NCBI GenBank assembly: GCA_902579925.1
Contig: CACHIS010000009.1
Coordinates: 1 to 32,404 of the forward strand
Direction: 5' to 3'
DNA from: an uncultured Pelagibacteraceae bacterium
GTDB lineage: Bacteria > Pseudomonadota > Alphaproteobacteria > Pelagibacterales > Pelagibacteraceae
Length of the DNA: 32,404 nt
The position numbers and the translations under genes are program-made. The stretch's first letter is position 1, and each line of letters starts with the position of its first letter. Positions 26,147-32,404 of this stretch are shown one piece after another. The notes below the pieces were generated by a model. It was not told where the DNA came from. It worked only from the letters and a program-made list of their open reading frames with translations, and did no database searches.

Positions 26147-27565
26147 ATGGAAAATAATTTAAGTTTGGTTAAAGAAAATTTCAAAGAATTACCAAATAAT
26201 ATTGAAGCTGAACAATCTGTTATTGGCTCAATTTTAGTAACAAATGAAATTTTTGATGAGATAAATACTATTATTTCAAATACAAACTTTTATGATCCAA
26301 TGCATCAAAAAATTTTTAACGCTATTGAAAATATGATTTATAAAGGAATGCTTGCCAATCCAATTACTTTAAAAAATTATTTTGAGAATGAAAAGGATGA
26401 GCTCAATATTCCAGAATACCTAGTCAAAATAACGAAATTTTCGACATCGATAAGACAAGCAATAGAATATTCTAAGATAATATATGACATGTTTGTAAGG
26501 AGAGAATTAATTAAAATTTCTGAGCAGATGATTGATAATGCTAAAGAGAGTGATCTAGATAATAGTGGTCAAAATATAATCGAAAATTCAGAGAAACTTC
26601 TATATGATTTAGCTGAGAAAGGAACATTTAGTTCATCTTTGATTAAATTTGATGATGCAATGAAACAAACTATTGAAATGGCATCAGCAGCCTATAAAAA
26701 TGAGGGTGGAATTGTAGGGGTACCCACTGGACTAAGAGACTTAGATGATAAACTAGGAGGTCTTCATCAGTCTGATCTTATTATCATTGCTGGTAGACCG
26801 TCTATGGGTAAAACCTCACTTGCAACTAATATTGCATTTAATGCAGCAAGAAATATTCAAGAAAGTGGAACAAAATCATCGGTAGCTTTTTTTTCATTAG
26901 AAATGTCATCAGAGCAACTGTCTACAAGAATTATTTCTGAACAAGCAAGGATTGGTTCAAATGATATCAGGAGAGGTAGAATTTCAGACGAACAATTTGA
27001 TCAGTTTTTGGAAACCTCAAAAAATATATCAGAGCTTCCTTTATTTATTGATGAAACACCAGCAATAAGTATTGCTGCAATGAGTAATAGAGCTAGAAGA
27101 ATTAAAAGACTTCATGGCTTAGATTTAATTGTTGTTGATTACATTCAGCTCATGAAAGGATTATTCAATAATAAAGATGGAAGAGTTCAAGAAATTTCTC
27201 AAATAACCCAAGGTTTAAAAGCTATCGCAAAAGAACTGGGTGTACCCGTGGTTGCTTTATCACAATTATCAAGACAAGTTGAGCAAAGAGATGATCATAA
27301 ACCTCAACTTGCTGATTTAAGGGAGTCAGGCTCAATTGAACAAGATGCAGATGTAGTAATGTTTGTTTACAGAGAGGGATACTATCTCCAAAGGAAAGAG
27401 CCTAGAGAAGCAACAGTTGAACATGCAGAATGGCAGGCAAAAATGAATGAGGTAGCTCATTTAGCTGAAATAATCATTGGGAAACAACGACACGGTCCTA
27501 TAGGTAAAATAACACTTGAGTTTGAGGAGAGATTTACAAAATTTAAGGATACTCAAAATAATTAA
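26147..27565 (+). CDS. dnaB: Replicative DNA helicase DnaB
   Basis: Hexameric 5'-3' helicase of the replication fork. It has 472 aa. The N-terminal primase-interacting domain (NNIEAEQSVIGSILV onward, about 15-120) is followed by a linker and the RecA-like motor. Walker A is GRPSMGKTS (216-224), with FFSLEMSSEQL, the Walker B block LIVVDYIQLM, and SQLSRQVEQRDDHKPQLADLRESGSIEQDAD. No intein or insertion is seen. It follows rplI, a common alphaproteobacterial order. Confidence 0.98.
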   Translation: MENNLSLVKENFKELPNNIEAEQSVIGSILVTNEIFDEINTIISNTNFYDPMHQKIFNAIENMIYKGMLANPITLKNYFENEKDELNIPEYLVKITKFSTSIRQAIEYSKIIYDMFVRRELIKISEQMIDNAKESDLDNSGQNIIENSEKLLYDLAEKGTFSSSLIKFDDAMKQTIEMASAAYKNEGGIVGVPTGLRDLDDKLGGLHQSDLIIIAGRPSMGKTSLATNIAFNAARNIQESGTKSSVAFFSLEMSSEQLSTRIISEQARIGSNDIRRGRISDEQFDQFLETSKNISELPLFIDETPAISIAAMSNRARRIKRLHGLDLIVVDYIQLMKGLFNNKDGRVQEISQITQGLKAIAKELGVPVVALSQLSRQVEQRDDHKPQLADLRESGSIEQDADVVMFVYREGYYLQRKEPREATVEHAEWQAKMNEVAHLAEIIIGKQRHGPIGKITLEFEERFTKFKDTQNN

Positions 27566-27587
27566 TTTACAATATAATTGAGGTTGA

Positions 27588-29972
27588 ATGATTTCTCATT
27601 TATACCAAAATTCAATCTTAAAAAATCCCAAATCAGTTTTCATAGTTTTATTAATTACATTAATTAGCTTTGGATACTATTCAAAAGATTTTAGACTCGA
27701 TGCTTCTTCTGAAACATTATTACTTGAGGGAGATCCTGACTTAAAATATTTGAAAGAGATAACAAATAGATATGGTTCAAAAGAATTTTTAGTTCTAACT
27801 TATACTCCAAATCAGGATATGGTATCTGATAGTTCTGTCAACAATCTTCTTAGCTTAAAGTATAAACTTCAAAGTCTAGATTGGGTTCATAGCGTTATAA
27901 CACTCTTAGATGTGCCTCTTCTAAATAACTCAGATGAACCACTGCAAGATAGACTTAATAATTTTAAAACTCTCAAGGACGAAAAGGTAGATAGGGAGAG
28001 AGGTTTCAAAGAAATATTATCAAGTCCAGTATTTAGAAATTTCGTTATAAGTGAGGATGGAAAAACGAGTGGGATAATTGTAAATATTAAGGAAAATGAA
28101 AAATTAAAAGATATTGAGGGTAAATCCGAGGAAGAAATTCAACTTTTTAAAGATCAAATTAAGAAAAAAAATCATAATAACATCCTAGAAATTAGAGAAG
28201 TAATAGAAAGTTACAAAGATATAGGAAAAATTTATCTAGGTGGTATTCCAATGATAGCAGATGATATGATGACTTTTATAAAAAGCGACATCATTGTTTT
28301 TGGTATTGGAGTATTTTTATTTATTGTTGCGACTCTCTGGTTCGTTTTTAGAAATTTAATCTGGATTATAGTTCCTATAAGTAGTTGTTTTTTTTCAGTG
28401 ATAATAATGATGGGCCTTCTAGGTCTTATTGGCTGGAAAGTAACTGTAATCTCATCAAACTTTATCGCACTTATGTTGATATTAACAATGGCAATGAATA
28501 TTCACATGAGCACCAGATTTATTCAATTAACGAAATCTTATCCCAATAAAGATAATTATGAAATTATTTCCCTAACGACAAAAAAAATGTTCTTACCAAT
28601 TCTTTATACCGCCTTAACAACTATTATCGCTTTTTTATCGTTAATTTTCAGTGAAATAAAACCAATAATTGATTTTGGTTGGATGATGACTTTTGGATTA
28701 GTAACTTCTTTTATAATTACTTTTACTTTACTGCCGTCCTTATTAAGTATCATAAAATATAATTTTATTTTAAAAAAAGAGAATGTTGACTCAAAGATTA
28801 CACTTTTGTTAGGAAAAATTTCATTAAACTTTAAAAGACCAATTTTTATTACTACTGGAATAATAATTATTTTAAGTGTTTTCGGGATTAGTAAGTTAGA
28901 AGTCGAGAACAGTTTTATTAATTATTTTAGTAAAAAAACAGAGATTTACAAAGGTATGAAATTGATAGATGAAAAATTGGGCGGTACTACACCTTTAGAG
29001 GTAATTTTGAAATTCCCTGAGAAAAAAAGAGAAATGCTTGAGGAAGATGAGGAATTTGAGGATTGGGGAGATGGGGAGGCAGACGATGAAAAATATTGGT
29101 TCACCAAAGATAAAATTGATACCATTTCAAATATTCATAATTATTTAGATAATCTTCCCGAAATTGGAAAAGTCTTGTCTTTTTCCTCAATTGTAGATGT
29201 TGCAACTCAACTAAACAATAGCAAACCTCTTGGTACCCTAGAGATGGGAGTTTTATATAGTAAAATACCTGAAAATATTAAAACTGAAATAATTGACCCC
29301 TATATTTCTATTGAGGATAATGAAGCTCGAATTAACTTAAGAATAATAGATTCCCAGAAAGATCTTAAGAGAAATGAACTTATAAAAAAAATAAATTATG
29401 ACTTAAAAAATAAATTTGGTTTAGAGGAAGATAGATTTAAACTAGCCGGAGTATTAATCTTATTCAATAATCTATTACAGAGTCTATTTAAATCTCAAAT
29501 TCTTACATTAGGACTTGTGATGATTGGAATTTTTGGGATGTTTATGGTTTTATTTAGAAATATAAGACTATCCTTAATCGGCGTAGTCCCAAATTTTATT
29601 GCAGCATTTTTTATTTTAGGAATTATTGGTATGCTGGGAATTCCTTTAGATATGATGACAATCACTATCGCAGCAATTACGATTGGTATAGCTGTTGATA
29701 ATAGCATTCACTATATCTATAGATTTAAAGAGGAGTATAACAAAGTAAATGATTACAAAAAAACGCTACAAATTTGTCATTCGACAGTTGGTGTTGCAAT
29801 ACTGAATACCTCTATTACAATAGTTTTTGGTTTTTCAATACTAGTTTTATCTAAATTTATTCCTACAATTTATTTTGGCATTTTCACAGGACTAGCAATG
29901 CTGTTAGCAATGATCTCAGTTTTAACTTTACTTCCATCTCTAATATTAGTTTTTAAACCATTCGGTAAATAA
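27588..29972 (+). CDS. RND/MMPL-superfamily exporter (HAE3-like)
   Basis: A predicted inner-membrane, proton-driven exporter of 794 aa; the substrate is unknown. The two-fold RND plan is visible. TM1 lies near residues 17-33, with a first periplasmic loop to about 230 and TM helices between about 234 and 390. A second half begins near 410-430, with a periplasmic loop to about 625 and the last helices from about 630 to 788. The conserved intramembrane patterns SSNFIALMLILTMAMNIHM and ITIAAITIGIAVDNSIHYIY occur at equivalent positions in the two halves. The second loop holds a strongly acidic stretch (about 485-505). GAGGTTG precedes the ATG. It sits between dnaB and cvpA. HAE3 members move lipids or hopanoids in some bacteria, but nothing here fixes the substrate. 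Confidence 0.85.
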   Translation: MISHLYQNSILKNPKSVFIVLLITLISFGYYSKDFRLDASSETLLLEGDPDLKYLKEITNRYGSKEFLVLTYTPNQDMVSDSSVNNLLSLKYKLQSLDWVHSVITLLDVPLLNNSDEPLQDRLNNFKTLKDEKVDRERGFKEILSSPVFRNFVISEDGKTSGIIVNIKENEKLKDIEGKSEEEIQLFKDQIKKKNHNNILEIREVIESYKDIGKIYLGGIPMIADDMMTFIKSDIIVFGIGVFLFIVATLWFVFRNLIWIIVPISSCFFSVIIMMGLLGLIGWKVTVISSNFIALMLILTMAMNIHMSTRFIQLTKSYPNKDNYEIISLTTKKMFLPILYTALTTIIAFLSLIFSEIKPIIDFGWMMTFGLVTSFIITFTLLPSLLSIIKYNFILKKENVDSKITLLLGKISLNFKRPIFITTGIIIILSVFGISKLEVENSFINYFSKKTEIYKGMKLIDEKLGGTTPLEVILKFPEKKREMLEEDEEFEDWGDGEADDEKYWFTKDKIDTISNIHNYLDNLPEIGKVLSFSSIVDVATQLNNSKPLGTLEMGVLYSKIPENIKTEIIDPYISIEDNEARINLRIIDSQKDLKRNELIKKINYDLKNKFGLEEDRFKLAGVLILFNNLLQSLFKSQILTLGLVMIGIFGMFMVLFRNIRLSLIGVVPNFIAAFFILGIIGMLGIPLDMMTITIAAITIGIAVDNSIHYIYRFKEEYNKVNDYKKTLQICHSTVGVAILNTSITIVFGFSILVLSKFIPTIYFGIFTGLAMLLAMISVLTLLPSLILVFKPFGK

Positions 29973-29978
29973 AGTGAT

Positions 29979-30536
29979 ATGTTTGAAATAACTCTTGAAT
30001 TCTTTAGAGAAATTTTAAACTCAATATCATTTATAGATACAATTTATGTATTAATCACCATTCTTTCTTTAATTAAGTGCTATAGTAAGGGTTTTGTCTT
30101 AAGTATACTTTCAATGTCAAAATGGTTGTTGGCGTATATCATCACACTAATAATATTTCCTAGAACAAAACCTTATGTTAAAAATATCGTTGATAATGAA
30201 TATGTTCTTAATGTAGGGCTTGGAATTGCAATTTTTATTGTAGTTATTTTTTTAATTCTAATGATCAACAAAGGTATAAGCAATGCAATCAAGTACACAG
30301 GACTTGGAAGTTTAGATACTATATTTGGATTCTTTTTTGGATTTATTCGAGCCTATATTATCTCAATATGTATATTTTCAGGTGTACATATTGTGTATAA
30401 TTATGACAAATGGCCAATTAATTTAGATAAATCATACACCTTTCCATATCTTGAAAAAGGTAGTAATTATTTATTAAAAGTTTTTCCTAATGAAAAAAAG
30501 TACCAAGAATCAAAAGAGAAAATTGAGGATCTATAA
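29979..30536 (+). CDS. cvpA: CvpA family membrane protein
   Basis: Small inner-membrane protein of 185 aa with about four hydrophobic segments (near residues 15-40, 45-62, 75-95 and 115-140) and a conserved Gly/Phe-rich GFFFGFIRAYIIS block. The family is named for a role in colicin V production in E. coli; its molecular function is unclear. It sits directly upstream of purF, its classic partner. Its last 47 bases are also read as the start of purF in another frame. Confidence 0.88.
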   Translation: MFEITLEFFREILNSISFIDTIYVLITILSLIKCYSKGFVLSILSMSKWLLAYIITLIIFPRTKPYVKNIVDNEYVLNVGLGIAIFIVVIFLILMINKGISNAIKYTGLGSLDTIFGFFFGFIRAYIISICIFSGVHIVYNYDKWPINLDKSYTFPYLEKGSNYLLKVFPNEKKYQESKEKIEDL

Positions 30537-31971
30537 TCCAAAGTTAAAAGAGGAATGTGGTGTATTTGGGATTAGCAATGTCAAGGATGCATCTGCCTTA
30601 ACCGCACTAGGATTGCACTCACTACAACATAGAGGACAAGAAGGTTGTGGAATAGTTACATTTGATGGTAAAAAGTATTATTCTGAGAAAAGGTTTGGAT
30701 TAGTTGGAGACAACTTTAACAAAGAAAAGGTGCTTAATTATCTTAAAGGCAACTTTGCAATTGGACATAATCGATACAGCACAACTGGAAATAATACACT
30801 GAGAAATATTCAACCTTTTTTTGCAGATACTAATGCTGGTGGAATAGGTGTTGCTCATAATGGAAACTTGACTAATTCGATTTATTTAAGAAACAAACTT
30901 GTTGAAGATGGTGCAATTTTTTACACAACCTCTGATACCGAAACAATAGTTCAATTAATTGCAAAATCTAAAAGATCTAAAACAATTGACAAAATAATTG
31001 ATGCTATTTTTCAAATTCAAGGTGGTTATGCTTTAGTTATGTTAACTCAAAATTCATTGGTAGGAGTGAGAGATCCATATGGAATAAGACCACTAGTAAT
31101 AGGCAAATTAAAAAATAGTTATGTTCTTGCATCTGAAACTTGCGCTTTGGATATCATTGGAGCAAAATTTGTTAGAGAAGTTGAAAATGGAGAAATAGTT
31201 TTAATAGAAAATGACAAATTAAATAGTATTAAACCTTTTCCAGCTAAAAGAGTCAGACCTTGTGTCTTTGAATATATCTATTTTGCAAGACCAGATAGTA
31301 TTCTAAATGGAAAAACTGCATACGAACATCGAAAAAATTTAGGAAAAGAGTTAGCTAAGGAAAATAACATCGATGCAGATATCATTGTTCCAGTGCCTGA
31401 CTCTGGAAACGCAGCAGCTCTAGGTTTTGCACAGCACCTTAATATAAATTATGAGCACGGACTAATAAGAAATCATTATGTCGGAAGGACCTTTATCGAG
31501 CCTAGTCAAAAAATTAGAAGCCTAGGTGTAAAGCTAAAACTAAACGCTAATCAAACAACAATAAAAGATAAAAAAATTGTTCTGCTTGATGACTCCTTGG
31601 TTAGAGGAACTACGTCACATAAAATTGTAAAAATGCTTTATGATGCAGGTGCAAAAGAGGTCCATGTGAGGATTGCATGTCCTGAAATTAAATACCCAGA
31701 TTTTTATGGAGTTGATACTCCAACGAAAAAAGAACTGTTGGCTGCAAATAAAAATAATGATGAAATCTGCGAATACATTGGAGCTAAATCTTTAAAATTT
31801 TTATCTATCGAGGGCATGTATAGAGCGATTGGATTCGATAAAAGAGATGAAAATTATCCACAATTGACAGATCATTATTTTACAGGAGATTATCCTGTAA
31901 AACCTATAGATGAATTAGGAGATAGTAAAATAACACAACTCTCTTTATTAAGCACTGCATCTAACAATTAA
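30490..31971 (+). CDS. purF: Amidophosphoribosyltransferase
   Basis: First committed step of purine synthesis: PRPP plus glutamine gives phosphoribosylamine. It has 493 aa. The N-terminal Ntn glutaminase domain has nucleophile Cys23 in EECGVFGI, then HRGQEGCGI, GHNRYSTTG, HNGNLTN and TTSDTETI. The C-terminal phosphoribosyltransferase domain has VPVPDSGNAAALGFA and the PRPP loop IVLLDDSLVRGTT (about 364-376). The cysteines that hold the Fe-S cluster in the Bacillus-type enzyme are missing at the C-terminus, so this is the cluster-free type. The 22 residues before Cys23 would be a propeptide. The ATG lies 47 bases inside cvpA; no ATG, GTG or TTG fits downstream before Cys23. Confidence 0.95.
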   Translation: MKKSTKNQKRKLRIYNPKLKEECGVFGISNVKDASALTALGLHSLQHRGQEGCGIVTFDGKKYYSEKRFGLVGDNFNKEKVLNYLKGNFAIGHNRYSTTGNNTLRNIQPFFADTNAGGIGVAHNGNLTNSIYLRNKLVEDGAIFYTTSDTETIVQLIAKSKRSKTIDKIIDAIFQIQGGYALVMLTQNSLVGVRDPYGIRPLVIGKLKNSYVLASETCALDIIGAKFVREVENGEIVLIENDKLNSIKPFPAKRVRPCVFEYIYFARPDSILNGKTAYEHRKNLGKELAKENNIDADIIVPVPDSGNAAALGFAQHLNINYEHGLIRNHYVGRTFIEPSQKIRSLGVKLKLNANQTTIKDKKIVLLDDSLVRGTTSHKIVKMLYDAGAKEVHVRIACPEIKYPDFYGVDTPTKKELLAANKNNDEICEYIGAKSLKFLSIEGMYRAIGFDKRDENYPQLTDHYFTGDYPVKPIDELGDSKITQLSLLSTASNN

Positions 31972-31974
31972 TTT

Positions 31975-32404
31975 ATGAAAAAAGTAAGTTTTACTGAAAT
32001 GAAAAATGGATCAAAAGAAGATTACCTTTTTCTTGATAAACATGAAAAAGATTTTGCAAGTAAAACGGCAGATAGAATATTAAAATTTATGTCTGGACTC
32101 ACAGAAACTTTGGAGGGTTACCAAATCACCAGACTAGAACATTCACTTCAAAGTGCAACAAGAGCTTATAAAAACGGTGAGAGTGATGAAATGGTAGTTG
32201 CCGCTTTACTACATGATATTGGGGATGAGCTTGCGCCAATGAATCACTCAGAATATGCTGCTGCAGTGCTTAAACCTTATGTGTCTGAAAAAACACATTG
32301 GATTATAGAAAAACATGGTGAGTTTCAGATGTACTACTATGCTCATCATTTGGGAGGTAATAAAAATAAAAGAGATGAATACAAAAGTCATAAATATTAC
32401 CAAG
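31975..32404 (+). CDS. HD-domain protein, possible PhnZ-like mixed-valent diiron oxygenase (cut by right edge)
   Basis: The open frame runs from ATG 31975, three bases after purF, to the window end (143 residues seen). Candidate metal ligands are His56 in RLEHSLQSA, His80-Asp81 in AALLHDIGD, His91 in NHSEYAAAVL and His114 in IIEKHGEF. The LEHSLQ...LLHDIGD pattern is the one I associate with HD-domain diiron oxygenases such as PhnZ (2-amino-1-hydroxyethylphosphonate cleavage) and myo-inositol oxygenase, rather than with (p)ppGpp or dNTP hydrolases. The last metal ligand would lie beyond the window. A phosphohydrolase activity is the alternative. No phosphonate genes are seen next to it, and the link to purF may only be transcriptional. 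Confidence 0.75.
   Translation, partial: MKKVSFTEMKNGSKEDYLFLDKHEKDFASKTADRILKFMSGLTETLEGYQITRLEHSLQSATRAYKNGESDEMVVAALLHDIGDELAPMNHSEYAAAVLKPYVSEKTHWIIEKHGEFQMYYYAHHLGGNKNKRDEYKSHKYYQ

Noticed and set aside
8094..31971. Frequent A and T runs of 8-11 bases as possible frameshift sites or assembly errors
   Set aside because: Reading frames continue through them with family motifs intact on both sides; they reflect base composition.
1..32404. CRISPR arrays, tRNA or rRNA genes, insertion sequences, riboswitches, phage genes
   Set aside because: No spaced direct repeats, cloverleaf-like stretches, transposase motifs or long structured leaders were seen; gene-free gaps are at most 114 bp. By eye I cannot exclude a very small RNA.

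Overview
This is a strongly AT-rich, densely packed chromosomal segment. It most likely comes from a streamlined marine alphaproteobacterium of the SAR11 clade (Pelagibacterales, Candidatus Pelagibacter-like). That placement is an inference. It rests on Lys/Asn/Ile-rich proteins, gene spacers mostly between -50 and +20 bases, alphaproteobacterial gene orders (aroQ-accB-accC, DUF2155-NDUFA12, pepA/lptFG-lptD-surA-pdxA-rsmA-gmk, fabD-fabG-acpP beside rpsF-rpsR-rplI-dnaB, cvpA-purF), and the alphaproteobacterial acidic insert in the RNase E S1 domain. I see no rRNA, tRNA, CRISPR array, insertion sequence, prophage or other sign of recent transfer. No gene-free stretch exceeds 300 bases; the longest is the 114 bp at 7157-7270.

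Layout. 1-1344: penicillin-binding protein 1A (minus, cut by the left edge). 1438-3216: RNase E/G core. 3209-4203: thiazole genes thiS-thiG (minus). 4220-6427: aroQ-accB-accC. 6424-7156: NDUFA12-type complex I subunit followed by a DUF2155 protein (minus). 7271-8092: a free-standing C-terminal domain of class II ribonucleotide reductase. 8094-11617: DUF2066 protein, HdaA-like DnaA homologue, aspS (minus). 11622-13212: purM-purN. 13196-15059: pepA-ndk (minus). 15120-22309: lptF-lptG-lptD-surA-pdxA-rsmA. 22304-24897: fabD-fabG-acpP-gmk (minus). 24985-31971: rpsF-rpsR-rplI-dnaB, an RND/MMPL exporter, cvpA, purF. 31975 to the right edge: an HD-domain protein resembling mixed-valent diiron oxygenases of the PhnZ type (cut off).

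How the genes work together. The content is core housekeeping. The cell envelope is covered by peptidoglycan synthesis, LPS export through LptF/LptG/LptD with SurA as likely LptD chaperone, and fatty-acid initiation by AccBC, FabD, FabG and AcpP. Purine synthesis is covered by PurF, PurM and PurN, and nucleotide balance by Gmk, Ndk and the NrdJ-like fragment. Cofactor genes are thiG, thiS and pdxA. Information processing is covered by DnaB, the Hda homologue, AspRS, ribosomal proteins, RsmA and RNase E. Genes run in tight runs with 1-47 base overlaps.

I do not see a clear new multi-gene system. The items most worth a second look are the RNase E that lacks its zinc-link cysteines, the stand-alone NrdJ C-terminal domain, the truncated HD-domain putative oxygenase, five tail-to-tail gene pairs with no room for terminators, and the thiS/thiG/aroQ junctions, where coding and control sequences overlap.
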